Of a DNA stretch of 64,000 nt, positions 34,012 to 41,754 are shown piece after piece. The notes beneath the pieces were generated by a model. That model was not told the origin of the DNA and made no database searches. It saw only the letters and a list, made by a program, of their open reading frames with translations. Source of the stretch: Bacillota bacterium (GTDB lineage Bacteria > Bacillota > Clostridia > Christensenellales > SZUA-584); assembly GCA_023410475.1 (NCBI GenBank), contig JAEYPS010000005.1:1-64000 (forward strand), written 5' to 3'. The position numbers were made by a program, and so were the translations under genes. Numbering within the stretch: the first letter of the stretch is position 1; every line of letters starts with the position of its first letter.

Positions 34012-34635
34012 TCAATTAACGAGCGCTTTCGGGCGCTTTTTTATATTCAGCAGCTTCAACGCTTTTGAGTAGTCCTTCTTTGTGTCTATATCAAAAAGGC
34101 ACCCGGCTCCCGATTCAACAAAGGCCGCATGTCCGCGAAGTCCGGACAAGGCCGCTTTAACCCCGCCTTCCCCATCGTATTGCATAATGCTGTTTATCAG
34201 GCAGGACGAGATAAGAGGCGGATGTCCTTTTCGGCCATGATGGCAAGGATATACTATATCAGCTTCACCCTCGTTATATGCTTTCGCCAGCGCTATTAGT
34301 ATCCGCGGCGTTACAAGAGCGCAGTCCGCGGGCAGTAAATACACGGCGCGCGTGCCTCCTCTCATAACTTCTCTCAGCCCCGCCTTAACGGACGAGAACA
34401 TGCCAAGTTTATAATCGGTGTTATACACTATTTTAACAGGGTATGCTCCTGCCTCAGCCTCCACGTTCTTCGCGTCGTGCCCCGTCACTATGAATATGTC
34501 CTCAACGCCCGCGCCGAGGAAACATTTTATCTGCCTCACAATAAGGGAATTATCGCCGAACGGAAGCAATGCCTTTGTCCGCCCCATCCGCGTTGACAGC
34601 CCTGCCGCGAATATCAGGCCCGCGAAGCTAACCAT
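34012..34635 (-). CDS. mocA: Molybdenum-cofactor nucleotidyltransferase (MocA/MobA-like)
   Basis: 207-residue nucleotidyltransferase. Seen: N-terminal nucleotide motif LIFAAGLSTRMGRTKALLPFG, IVTGHDAKNVEAEA, LLPADCALVTPRI (metal-binding Asp) and HHGRKGHPPLIS. This group attaches CMP or GMP to molybdopterin for xanthine-dehydrogenase-type enzymes. It overlaps the XdhC gene by 8 bases, forming a maturation operon with XdhC and a THEP1-like NTPase. No hydroxylase subunit lies in the window. Confidence 0.87.
   Translation of the reverse strand: MVSFAGLIFAAGLSTRMGRTKALLPFGDNSLIVRQIKCFLGAGVEDIFIVTGHDAKNVEAEAGAYPVKIVYNTDYKLGMFSSVKAGLREVMRGGTRAVYLLPADCALVTPRILIALAKAYNEGEADIVYPCHHGRKGHPPLISSCLINSIMQYDGEGGVKAALSGLRGHAAFVESGAGCLFDIDTKKDYSKALKLLNIKKRPKALVN
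34022..34042 (+). terminator. Terminator of the TM1266-type gene
   Basis: Stem AGCGC / GCGCT with a 6-base loop and TTTTT, 16 bases past the TM1266 stop. It lies inside the 3' end of the opposing mocA coding sequence, so a short segment serves both purposes. Confidence 0.65.
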
Positions 34636-35653
34636 CTGCCCCCGCTCTTTCCTGTATCATCTCAGCCGCTATGCTTACGGCTATCTCTTCGGGCGTCTTA
34701 GCCCCTATAGGAAGGCCTATAGGCGAATGCACGCGGCTAAGGTCTCTTTGCGTAAACCCTTGCTCCAAAAGGCTGCCGTATACGGATTCCCGTTTCGCCT
34801 TGCTGCCCATCATGCCTATGTACGCGGCGTTCGTTTTCAAAGCGCCCCAAAGCACCTCTTTATCGTGCAGGTGCCCTGGAGTTACTATCACGACATAGCC
34901 GTTTTCGTTTATCCCGAGCGAAGAGACATCGCCATATCCCCCGGATGCTAATTCGTCGGCCAAAGGGAAACGGCTCCTGCAGCAAAACTCCTCCCTGTCG
35001 TCTATGATAACGGTATAAAACCCAAGCGCGCTAAGCAGTGGCGCCAGCGCGAAGCCAATATGCCCGCCGCCGAAAACAAAAGCCTTGCAGCGCATAAGAG
35101 GCTCGATTAGATACATATTGTCTTCTATGCTTACGCATTGGAACTCGCGCCTGAAATGCTCATTCAGCAGGCGTATGTCGTTTGCCAATCCCGGCGGAAC
35201 CTCTTCGCGCGGATCGTAGATATATATATCGTGGCGGCTGCCGCGCTCCGGCAGCTTCGTTACGAGCCACGACTGTCTGCCGCCAGCGGAAGAAGCCGAT
35301 TTGAACAGCTTTTGGGTCTCACCATCTTTACTGCTTACGTGCTGTACGAATACCGTTACGCTGCCGCCGCAGGCCATCCCTATGGCAGAGATATCTTCTT
35401 TGCTCAGGCTGAACGCCGCTGTGAACGAACGTTTATCCAAAAGTGCTTTTTGACACAGCCCTATAACCTTTGCCTCGAGTATGCCGCCGCCCACGCTGCC
35501 GCTTGTCCGTCCGTTTTCCCGCACGAGCATTTTAGCGCCCGCGCCTCTCGGCGACGAGCCCGCGCCCTCTATGACGGTCGCCAGCACAACGCTCTCACCC
35601 TGCCGCAGACACGCTGCCGCGTCAATATAGATCTTTGCCGTATCGCTGTTCAT
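34628..35653 (-). CDS. xdhC: XdhC/CoxI-family molybdoenzyme maturation factor
   Basis: 341-residue accessory protein that binds molybdenum cofactor and inserts it, usually sulfurated, into xanthine-dehydrogenase-like hydroxylases. Seen: XdhC/CoxI N-terminal part with VLATVIEGAGSSPRGAGAKM and GSVGGGILEAKVI, and a C-terminal Rossmann domain with KAFVFGGGHIGFALAPLLS, VIIDDREEFC and YIGMMGSKAKRESV, ending GLPIGAKTPEEIAVSIAAEM. Overlaps both neighbours (32 bases upstream, 8 downstream), so the three are translated as a unit. Confidence 0.93.
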   Translation of the reverse strand: MNSDTAKIYIDAAACLRQGESVVLATVIEGAGSSPRGAGAKMLVRENGRTSGSVGGGILEAKVIGLCQKALLDKRSFTAAFSLSKEDISAIGMACGGSVTVFVQHVSSKDGETQKLFKSASSAGGRQSWLVTKLPERGSRHDIYIYDPREEVPPGLANDIRLLNEHFRREFQCVSIEDNMYLIEPLMRCKAFVFGGGHIGFALAPLLSALGFYTVIIDDREEFCCRSRFPLADELASGGYGDVSSLGINENGYVVIVTPGHLHDKEVLWGALKTNAAYIGMMGSKAKRESVYGSLLEQGFTQRDLSRVHSPIGLPIGAKTPEEIAVSIAAEMIQERAGADG

Positions 35654-36158
35654 TATAATACATTTCGGTCAACTCACTGAAGACCTTTTCCCTGCCGCTC
35701 TTTGTTACTTCGATTGTTTTTACATCGGAGCGGCCCAATACTCTTTGCATGAACGCATCGTGCAAGGGCTTTATCACGCCTATTACGGTATAATCCGAAT
35801 CGAGTATATCCAGCACGCGTTTCTGAAACCGCGCCGCGTCCGCTTCCATAAAGCCTATCTCGTCCATGACTACCAAATCCGGCCTTACGCCGAACGTCAG
35901 CAGCTCAACGCCCGTTTCGTCGAACACCTCGGGGTAAGACTGCCAGCTTCCGTCCGCATAGCAACGCCCTGCCCTGTTTCCGTCGCAAGGCATATCCCCG
36001 CCCGCGGCGTTTATGATATGAACGCTCCTGGATCCCGAGTTATCGGCGGTATCGCAGACGGTCATAAATCCACAGGGCTTAACACCAAGCTCAAAGAGCA
36101 GCTTTTGGATTATCGTCGACTTGCCCGACCCGCGACAGCCGTACAGGAATACCTTCAA
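35622..36158 (-). CDS. THEP1-like P-loop NTPase of the molybdenum hydroxylase operon
   Basis: 178-residue nucleoside-triphosphatase with Walker A FLYGCRGSGKSTIIQKLL (residues 3-20), Walker B DLVVMDEIGFMEADAARF, and the family phrase GVKPCGFMTVCD. THEP1-like NTPases occur in operons for (selenium-dependent) molybdenum hydroxylase maturation, as here with XdhC and MocA. The precise step is unknown; cofactor handling or NTP-driven insertion is inferred. First gene of the three-gene leftward operon. Confidence 0.83.
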   Translation of the reverse strand: MKVFLYGCRGSGKSTIIQKLLFELGVKPCGFMTVCDTADNSGSRSVHIINAAGGDMPCDGNRAGRCYADGSWQSYPEVFDETGVELLTFGVRPDLVVMDEIGFMEADAARFQKRVLDILDSDYTVIGVIKPLHDAFMQRVLGRSDVKTIEVTKSGREKVFSELTEMYYNEQRYGKDLY

Positions 36159-36224
36159 AGCTCCCTCCTATCGGTATTAAAAGCAGCTCTTCCGGCTTCA
36201 TACTCCCGATTATAATCGGCTTGC

Positions 36225-37451
36225 TCAGCCGGTCAAGCTGTTATCGTCAGCTTTGAACAGCGCAGACTCCCTCATCGATGCCGAGAAGGGTATCTGGATC
36301 AGCGCGAGAGCTATGAGGAACAGCATAGGCCACAGCGCCCGGCCCGTTTCGCCTTGGATCATTTCGAACAATCCTACGAACAGTATGCCCGATATCTGTC
36401 CCATAAGCATTATAGTTCCGAACGACGCGCCCTCCTGCACAGGGTAGGCAGTCTCGGCTCCGTGCTGGAACAGTATGGGCGCGAGCCCCATTACGACAAA
36501 GCCGAGAACGGCCGCAAGCGCCGCGAGCGCACCGAAGCCCGCGAATGCCGTTATCCCTCCCAGCAGAAGCGCGATAAGTATCACTCCCCCTATAAAGAAC
36601 GGTACCCGCTTTCTAAGTTTGTCGGACACTATTGGCAGCGCCACCGCCCCGATTATACCGCACACGATAAATATCGCTCCTATCATACCGGCGTCGGCGC
36701 CCTTGGGGCTGAATATCTGGTCTACTTTAGTCATAATCGTGTTGAAAAGCCCCATCGATATGAAGCTTATTATAAGCACGGGCAAAAAATGCCTGCTCCT
36801 GAAAAGCTTTCGCATATTAGCGAAGTTCAACGACTCTTTGGGCGCTTCGGGGCCGGGCGCGGCGGGAGGCCTTTCCTTCGCAAACAGCGCGGGCACAGCG
36901 CACAGCAGCGCGAACAGAGCGTATACTCCTAGTATGTCTTTTATGCTTATCATGTCTATCAGCACGGTAGAGAGTATCATCGCGGCGATGAAGCCCACAT
37001 ACTGCGCCATTACTAGCAGCCCCGAAGCAGTGGAGCGCTCGTGGACGGGAAACCAGTTTGCGGGCACCTTAGTGGATATGTTGACGAGAAACGGCTGCCC
37101 TGCAGCGATAAGAAACTGAGATATGAGGACTATAGTGAAGCTCTCCGCGAAGACGTACCGCGTTGCCCCGAACACCACTGTAAGAGCCGCGCCGATAACG
37201 ACCGACGCCTTGTAGCCAAACCTCTCTATTACCAGCGAGGCCGGTATCGTGAACAGTATGTACATAAGCATGTAACTCAGTGAAAACAGCGATATGTTGA
37301 AGCTTGATGTGTTGTAGAAGCTCATAGCCGCCGATTCTATCGGCGCGAACGTCAGCCAGAACAGCTCGGATGCTACTATTATCGGGATAAGCATAGCGAG
37401 CGTGAGCCACCGGCTCTTGCAGACCTTATAGGTCTTCTTCGTGTCTGTCAT
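36225..37451 (-). CDS. MFS transporter
   Basis: 408-residue major facilitator superfamily protein with 12 predicted TM helices and a loop between helices 6 and 7 (about residues 195-215, PPAAPGPEAPKES). The first half contains YMLMYILFTIPASLVIERFGYKASVV, typical of the family's A-motif region, and FPVHERSTASGLLV. The general pattern recalls the FLVCR-like or nitrate/oxalate branches but the substrate cannot be read. It lies next to the molybdenum-hydroxylase maturation genes, so a purine or organic-acid substrate is possible, only as a guess. Confidence 0.85.
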   Translation of the reverse strand: MTDTKKTYKVCKSRWLTLAMLIPIIVASELFWLTFAPIESAAMSFYNTSSFNISLFSLSYMLMYILFTIPASLVIERFGYKASVVIGAALTVVFGATRYVFAESFTIVLISQFLIAAGQPFLVNISTKVPANWFPVHERSTASGLLVMAQYVGFIAAMILSTVLIDMISIKDILGVYALFALLCAVPALFAKERPPAAPGPEAPKESLNFANMRKLFRSRHFLPVLIISFISMGLFNTIMTKVDQIFSPKGADAGMIGAIFIVCGIIGAVALPIVSDKLRKRVPFFIGGVILIALLLGGITAFAGFGALAALAAVLGFVVMGLAPILFQHGAETAYPVQEGASFGTIMLMGQISGILFVGLFEMIQGETGRALWPMLFLIALALIQIPFSASMRESALFKADDNSLTG

Positions 37452-37513
37452 TTACGTTTCCCCCTGTATTCTTATGTATTTGTTAACCTATATTGCCGGT
37501 CACGACAATAGGC

Positions 37514-38245
37514 TCAGCGCGGCAAGTCGTCTGAGCAAAGCGCGAGAAGTTCGTTTATTGTCACAAAATCGTAGCCTTTTTCACGAAGGCCGTTAACTAT
37601 CCGGGGCAGCGCGCCCAGCGAAGCATGAGTGCTGTCATACATTACGTGCAGCAGTATTATAGAGCCTTCATGCGCATGTTCCAGTGCGTACTCGGCGATC
37701 GCGGCTGAACCTCCGGCAAGCTGTGATTCGGGCTCTGTGTCGCACGTGACCGTTATCATGCCCCTCTCCTCAAGAGCCGCGGGCAGCAAAAGCAGCTTCT
37801 TACAATACGGAGGCCTGAATACTATCTCGCCTTCATATCCCGTTTCACGTATGAGACTGTTTGTCGTGTCTATCTCGCTGTCGATAAACGCCTTGCTTTT
37901 GAAAATCATCCTCTCGTGGGAATATGAATGATTCCCTATCTGATGCCCTGCTTGCGCTATAGCCCGGGTGAAGCCCGGGTTCTCCTCTATCTGCCTGCCT
38001 GTAAGAAAGAACGTGCACTTTACGCCTAGTTCGTCCAGTATTTTAAGTATCTGCGGCGTCTTGTCCGTAGGCCCGTCGTCAAACGTTAAAGCTACAACTT
38101 TTCTGTTGGTTTCCACGCGGCTCACTATCTTCCCGGCAAGCTGAAAATCCCGATGGTTCATGAGCCAGTATAAAGAGGCGCAAACAGCGATAATAATCAA
38201 TACACAAACAATAACTATCAGAAGCGCTTTTTTGTTTTTTGGCAT
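37514..38245 (-). CDS. Polysaccharide deacetylase (NodB domain)
   Basis: 243-residue secreted or membrane-anchored carbohydrate esterase 4. Seen: N-terminal TM (ALLIVIVCVLIIIAVCASLY), then the NodB domain with VALTFDDGPTDKTPQIL (catalytic Asp and metal Asp), TFFLTGRQIE, the metal-binding GNHSYSHERMIF and FRPPYCKKLLLL, and a C-terminal IILLHVMYD His. Probable substrate is N-acetylated glycan such as peptidoglycan or chitooligosaccharide; in spore formers a PdaA/PdaB-type role in cortex is possible. AAAAGGAGTCTGT precedes the ATG. Confidence 0.9.
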   Translation of the reverse strand: MPKNKKALLIVIVCVLIIIAVCASLYWLMNHRDFQLAGKIVSRVETNRKVVALTFDDGPTDKTPQILKILDELGVKCTFFLTGRQIEENPGFTRAIAQAGHQIGNHSYSHERMIFKSKAFIDSEIDTTNSLIRETGYEGEIVFRPPYCKKLLLLPAALEERGMITVTCDTEPESQLAGGSAAIAEYALEHAHEGSIILLHVMYDSTHASLGALPRIVNGLREKGYDFVTINELLALCSDDLPR

Positions 38246-38277
38246 ACAGACTCCTTTTAGGGCTGCAGAAACTTGCG

Positions 38278-38523
38278 TTATTCCGCGGACGCCGTCCCGC
38301 TGTTGATCTCGGGCGTACTCTGAGTGGGCGGAGCCGCGAGACGGTTAACCGCAGCGTTAAGATAAAACAGCTGCTCCTCGGTCTTTTTGCGCATCGAAGC
38401 CAGATTTTCAAGTATCTCGGCAAACCCGTACTGGAACATTCCCATAATGAAGAAAAATAAGATATGGTTATTACCGTTATATATTTTATCACCCTCATCC
38501 AGCTCCTTCAAGCCAGGATGCAT
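38278..38523 (-). CDS. Small hypothetical protein, start uncertain
   Basis: Up to 81 residues if started at 38523 (Met of MHPGLKELDEG); a Met at 38580 extends it. Seen: a hydrophobic stretch (NHILFFFIMGMFQYGFAEIL), a helical segment likely to coil (ENLASMRKKTEEQLFYLNAA) and a Pro/Ser/Thr-rich end. Codon use is like the neighbours and it lies 32 bases before the polysaccharide deacetylase gene in the same direction. No family recognised; ribosome site weak. Confidence 0.4.
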   Translation of the reverse strand: MHPGLKELDEGDKIYNGNNHILFFFIMGMFQYGFAEILENLASMRKKTEEQLFYLNAAVNRLAAPPTQSTPEINSGTASAE

Positions 38524-38574
38524 ACTGGAAGCCTGGCGCTTTTGCTGCTGCTCATACACCAGCGCAATTTTCGC

Positions 38575-38602
38575 TTGCAAAATTTACAGAACTGCGTAGA
38601 AT
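38575..38602 (+). promoter_or_regulatory. Promoter of rsgA
   Basis: TTGCAA (38575-38580), 16-base spacer, TAGAAT (38597-38602), followed after about 50 bases by a mini-ORF and a hairpin before rsgA. Confidence 0.6.
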
Positions 38603-38656
38603 ATACGGGTAGATATATGATAAATAACCCATCGGATAAGAAAGGAGATGTTCATT

Positions 38657-38707
38657 ATGAGTATGGAGATTGTGCTCGTCGGAATCAGGGAGGCGCAAAT
38701 ACTTTAA
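38657..38707 (+). CDS. Possible 16-residue leader peptide upstream of rsgA
   Basis: Mini-ORF encoding MSMEIVLVGIREAQIL. A very strong ribosome site (AAAGGAGATG) lies 7 bases before its ATG, better than that of many genes here. The end of the ORF falls in the 5' arm of a hairpin (38688-38721), so ribosome position on the mini-ORF would control folding just before the rsgA ribosome site. It could be a translational or transcriptional leader. Nothing shows the peptide itself has a function. Confidence 0.45.
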   Translation: MSMEIVLVGIREAQIL

Positions 38708-38721
38708 CTTATACGCCTCCC
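38688..38721 (+). promoter_or_regulatory. Leader hairpin before rsgA
   Basis: Perfect 8-bp stem GGGAGGCG (38688-38695) / CGCCTCCC (38714-38721) around an 18-base loop. No U-tract follows, so it is not a plain terminator. Its 5' arm is within the mini-ORF and its 3' arm ends 14 bases before the AGGAGG of rsgA. Confidence 0.5.
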
Positions 38722-38747
38722 GCGGTTTACACTTCAGGAGGTAAAAA

Positions 38748-39806
38748 TTGAACAATGACTTTACAACCATATGTTTGGATAAGCGCGCCGAAGAGGCCTC
38801 GCAGTATCCCGGCCTTTTTGCCGGACGCGTCGTTTCACAGTCGAAGCACATCTACCGTGTAGTCGCCGGGGGCGCTGAGTTTTTCGCGGAGGTCTCGGGA
38901 AGGCTGAGACAGCGTGCGGCCTCCCCTCTCGATTTCCCTACAGCGGGAGATTACGTAATGGTCGACAGGACGGATGGCGCCAGTGCGGTGATACACCATG
39001 TTTTGAGCCGCAGCAGCGTGTTCGTAAGGAAGGCGGCAGGCACTTCGCGCGCCATCCAGGCGGTAGCCGCGAACATAGACGTCGTATTCCTTTGCATGGG
39101 CATGGACAGCGACTTCAATATAAGAAGGCTCGAGAGGTATCTTTCCATCGCGTGGGACAGCGGAGCTGTTCCGGTAGTGGTTCTTACAAAATCGGATCTC
39201 TGTGAGGATAAAGCGGCAAAGCTCGCGCTCGCCGAGGCCGCGGCTGTAGGAGCGCAAATAATAGTGACCGGCGCTTTCGGAACAGACGGCACGCAAGCGT
39301 TGATTCCGTATATCGCCGGCAAAACGGCGGCTTTCATAGGCTCGTCGGGCGTGGGTAAATCCACGCTGATAAACGCTCTCGCGGGCGGCGAGCTGATGAA
39401 GACGGGAGAAACGCGTGGCGACGGCAAAGGGCGGCATACAACAACGAGCCGTGAGCTTATGTCCGTTTGCCGCGGCGCGGTAATAGACACTCCCGGAATG
39501 CGCGAGCTAGGCCTTGAGAGCACCGACGTTTCATCGGCGTTTTCGGACATCGAAGAGCTTTCGGCCGGCTGCCGTTTTCGTGACTGCTCGCACACATGCG
39601 AGCCGGGTTGCGCGGTGCTCGCTGCTATCGAAGAAGGAACAATGAGCGAAGACAGGTTGGCAAGCTATCTCAAGCTCAAGAAAGAGTCGGGCTATGAGGG
39701 ACTTAACTCGCGGCAGATCCAGGAAAAGAAGACAAAGGAGATGTTCGCGGCGTTCGGCGGAGTCAAAAACGCCCGACGGTATATGAAAGAGAAGCATGAA
39801 AAGTAA
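38748..39806 (+). CDS. rsgA: Ribosome small-subunit GTPase RsgA
   Basis: 352-residue circularly permuted GTPase that helps mature or check the 30S subunit. Seen: N-terminal OB domain (about residues 20-95), the G4 motif VVLTKSDL before G1 as expected for the permutation, G1 FIGSSGVGKSTLINAL, G3 VIDTPGMREL, and a C-terminal zinc knuckle CRFRDCSHTCEPGCAV. The start is TTG 38748, supported by CAGGAGGTAAAAA directly upstream; no ATG lies nearby. A leader peptide and hairpin may regulate it. A terminator follows. Confidence 0.95.
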   Translation: MNNDFTTICLDKRAEEASQYPGLFAGRVVSQSKHIYRVVAGGAEFFAEVSGRLRQRAASPLDFPTAGDYVMVDRTDGASAVIHHVLSRSSVFVRKAAGTSRAIQAVAANIDVVFLCMGMDSDFNIRRLERYLSIAWDSGAVPVVVLTKSDLCEDKAAKLALAEAAAVGAQIIVTGAFGTDGTQALIPYIAGKTAAFIGSSGVGKSTLINALAGGELMKTGETRGDGKGRHTTTSRELMSVCRGAVIDTPGMRELGLESTDVSSAFSDIEELSAGCRFRDCSHTCEPGCAVLAAIEEGTMSEDRLASYLKLKKESGYEGLNSRQIQEKKTKEMFAAFGGVKNARRYMKEKHEK

Positions 39807-39823
39807 ACAGAAGATACATGAAA

Positions 39824-39846
39824 AACAGGCCGGGCGGCCTGTTTTA
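39824..39846 (+). terminator. Terminator of rsgA
   Basis: Perfect 8-bp stem AACAGGCC / GGCCTGTT with a GGGC loop, then TT and an AT-rich tail. Lies between the convergent rsgA and cotJC genes. Confidence 0.75.
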
Positions 39847-39875
39847 TTATCAATATTCCGGAATTTTGCGGTTTA

Positions 39876-40946
39876 CTACTGCCGTCTTGGCGCCGTCGTC
39901 ATGTCTCTTGGCGTCTGTATCCTGCGGTTTGGCATCAAGGGAGTACCGGGAACATTCTGCATGTCTCTTATAGCTGGCCCAACGTTGGGTTTCTTCATAT
40001 CCCTCGTTTCCGGCATAATATTCTCCGGCATTCTTCTCATATCCGGCATCTCGCCTACGTTTGGCCTTCTCATATCCGGCATAATATTCTCGGGCATTCT
40101 CCTCGTTTCCGGCATAATATTCTCCGGCATTCTTCTCATGTCCGGCATCTCGCCTATGTTTGGCCTTCTCATATCCGGCATGATATTCTCCGGCATTCTT
40201 CTCATGTCCGGCATCTCGCCTACGTTCGGCATGCCCCTTTCTATCGGCCTCGTGCCCGGCACCGCCGGCATTCTCACATTCGGCTCCATTTTCATTACGG
40301 GCATGTCGCCTCTGTTCGGAGCGTTCGTTTTCTCAAGCTTCGGAAGAGTTTTTGGCATTATGGCCTTAGACATACTGAAACGTTTCTTGTTCTCGAGGTA
40401 TTCCTGCACAAGCCGGAGCGATTCGCCGAAGCGCTGGAAGTGTACTATTTCTCTCTGTCTTAAGAACTTTAAAGGTTCTATCACATCCGGGTCAGAGGCC
40501 AGGTTTAATAGGTACTCATAAGTAGAGCGGGCCTTTTGCTCAGCGGCCATATCCTCGTAAAGGTCGGTCATCGGATCTCCCTTTGACTGTATATACGCGG
40601 CGGTAAACGGCACTCCTGCAGCGCTTACCGGATATACGGCTCTGTCGTGGTCAGCGTAATACGGGTCCATCCCGGCTTTCTTTATCTCTTCTATGCTTGC
40701 GTTTTCCGTCAGCTGTTTTACCATCGACCCGACCATCTCGAGGTGAGCCATCTCCTCGGTGCCTATGTCGTTAAGCGTTGCTTTCGCCTCGGGCGTTACC
40801 ATTGTGAACCGCTGGCTGAGATAGCGCAGCGAGGCCGCGAGTTCGCCGTCGGGCCCTCCATACTGTGTGATTATAACCTTTGCCATCTTGGGGTCGGGCT
40901 TCTTTATCTTTACCGGAAATTGAAGTTTTTTATCGTATAGCCACAT
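39876..40946 (-). CDS. cotJC: Spore-coat manganese-catalase-like CotJC with long repeat tail
   Basis: 356 residues against about 190 for usual CotJC. Residues 1-about 190 are a typical ferritin-like manganese catalase domain: QYGGPDGELAASLRYLSQR, DIGTEEMAHLEMVGSM, AAGVPFTAAYIQSKGDP, DLYEDMAAEQKARSTYE and LRQREIVHFQRFGESL. The extra C-terminal 160 residues are rich in Met, Pro, Arg and Glu and largely repetitive (MPDMRRMPENIMP with PNVGE), DNA 40005-40235. The tail is likely disordered and may bind or cross-link in the coat. ATG 40946 is chosen from AGGAG spacing. It overlaps cotJB by 17 bases in the cotJABC operon. Confidence 0.93.
   Translation of the reverse strand: MWLYDKKLQFPVKIKKPDPKMAKVIITQYGGPDGELAASLRYLSQRFTMVTPEAKATLNDIGTEEMAHLEMVGSMVKQLTENASIEEIKKAGMDPYYADHDRAVYPVSAAGVPFTAAYIQSKGDPMTDLYEDMAAEQKARSTYEYLLNLASDPDVIEPLKFLRQREIVHFQRFGESLRLVQEYLENKKRFSMSKAIMPKTLPKLEKTNAPNRGDMPVMKMEPNVRMPAVPGTRPIERGMPNVGEMPDMRRMPENIMPDMRRPNIGEMPDMRRMPENIMPETRRMPENIMPDMRRPNVGEMPDMRRMPENIMPETRDMKKPNVGPAIRDMQNVPGTPLMPNRRIQTPRDMTTAPRRQ
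40005..40235. repeat. Tandem repeats inside cotJC
   Basis: Roughly 66-base units (22 residues, such as PNVGEMPDMRRMPENIMP plus a variable DMRR or ETRR) made of about 33-base half-units (MPENIMPDMRR / MPENIMPETRR). About three units with one extra half-unit. Frame is kept throughout. Small differences between copies suggest continued expansion or contraction by slippage. Confidence 0.85.
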
Positions 40947-41217
40947 TATCATCATCTCCTGCCAAGCTAAAATTAAACTGGTACTGCCACGGCCACGGGT
41001 TCTCTATCCACTGCCAGGGAAACCTGCTCGGCTGGTTCTGGGTCAGCGGGCCGTACGTGTCTTCGTATTCTCTGCGCAGAGCGCTGGCTTCGGTTATGAC
41101 CGCATTGTATTTATTCAAAGCGTCCCGGTCGTCCGGGTGAGTATTAAGATACAAATGCAGGTCAAGCGTATAAAAGTCGAGAGCCGTTAGCTGCCTTAAC
41201 AATTCATCTCTGTTCAT
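40930..41217 (-). CDS. cotJB: Spore-coat associated protein CotJB
   Basis: 95-residue CotJB homologue: MNRDELLRQLTALDFYTLDL, LNTHPDDRDALNKYNAV, YGPLT and the Trp-rich end PWPWQYQFNFSLAG. CotJB is a small cytoplasmic coat-associated protein that works with CotJA and CotJC during spore assembly. GGAGGAGAATATGT before ATG 41217 sets the start, which overlaps the cotJA stop by 4 bases; the end overlaps cotJC. Operon order is cotJA-cotJB-cotJC on the minus strand. Confidence 0.93.
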   Translation of the reverse strand: MNRDELLRQLTALDFYTLDLHLYLNTHPDDRDALNKYNAVITEASALRREYEDTYGPLTQNQPSRFPWQWIENPWPWQYQFNFSLAGDDDNVAIR

Positions 41218-41564
41218 ACATATTCTCCTCCTACCAATTCCCGTCTTCTTTCCCATCCGTATACGCCTTTCAGTCCGGGAAAGGCGGTGCCTTTTTTAAG
41301 GGATGTCATCGGCGAAAACGTCGGGCAGAACTCCTGATAGGGCACGTACGCATGAGCCAGCTTCACATCCAATATTTCTGTTTCATGGTCTACACAGTCC
41401 ACAGGCATTTTTCCCATCATCGGGTTTACTCCCCATGAAGCATCGCCTCGCGGGGGCCTTTCATTTATACCCATCGGGTTTACCCCCCATGAAGCATCGC
41501 CTCGCGGGGGCCTTTCGTTGATCCCCATCGGCATACACAAGTCAGGGTATCTATCTTGATTCAT
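41214..41564 (-). CDS. cotJA: Spore-coat associated protein CotJA with duplicated segment
   Basis: 116-residue CotJA-like protein. The usual core is at the C-terminal side: LAHAYVPYQEFCPTFSPMTSLKKGTAFPGL, here cut as LAHAYVPYQEFCPTF and SPMTSLKKGTAFPGL, then VYGWE. In front of it is an exact 18-residue duplication (MGINERPPRGDASWGVNP twice) made by a 54-base direct repeat at 41421-41528. CotJA normally is about 80 residues. AAGGAGAATGATGTT precedes the ATG. First gene of cotJABC, with a mother-cell-type promoter candidate upstream. Confidence 0.9.
   Translation of the reverse strand: MNQDRYPDLCMPMGINERPPRGDASWGVNPMGINERPPRGDASWGVNPMMGKMPVDCVDHETEILDVKLAHAYVPYQEFCPTFSPMTSLKKGTAFPGLKGVYGWERRRELVGGEYV
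41421..41528. repeat. 54-base direct repeat in cotJA
   Basis: Two adjacent copies (41421-41474 and 41475-41528) differing at only a few bases, encoding the same 18 residues twice. In-frame and recent-looking. Confidence 0.9.
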
Positions 41565-41623
41565 AACATCATTCTCCTTCTTTCAAGCTTTATATACAGC
41601 TTTATATACAGCTTCATAATATA

Positions 41624-41650
41624 TATAATATGAACAGGCGAATATATTGT
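41624..41650 (-). promoter_or_regulatory. Candidate sigma-K-like promoter of cotJABC
   Basis: Minus strand: AC (41649-41650), 16 bases, then CATATTATA (41624-41632), which fits the known sigma-K pattern AC-N16/17-CATANNNTA. In Bacillus subtilis cotJ is sigma-E dependent, whose -10 is similar, so this is a mother-cell promoter candidate rather than proof of one sigma factor. The consensus carries little information in AT-rich DNA. Confidence 0.35.
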
Positions 41651-41688
41651 GAGAAAATAACAGCCTTAAGGTATAATATTAAACGCAT

Positions 41689-41713
41689 AAAAAAGGAAGC
41701 GTCCATCGCTTCC
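41689..41713 (-). terminator. Terminator of the MORN-repeat gene
   Basis: Perfect 7-bp stem GGAAGCG / CGCTTCC with a 5-base loop, followed on the minus strand by TTTTTTA. It lies 42 bases beyond the stop codon. Confidence 0.8.
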
Positions 41714-41754
41714 GACCGCGGCACTTATATGACGGCATTTTACAGAAATAACCG

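Noticed and set aside
38079..38498. 139-codon leftward frame overlapping the deacetylase start, with a good AAGGAG ribosome site
   Set aside because: Its product is Arg/Ser/Cys-rich and collides with the deacetylase N-terminus; the alternative frame has better codon use.
40005..40235. CRISPR-like array
   Set aside because: The repeats are in-frame coding units of cotJC without unique spacers.
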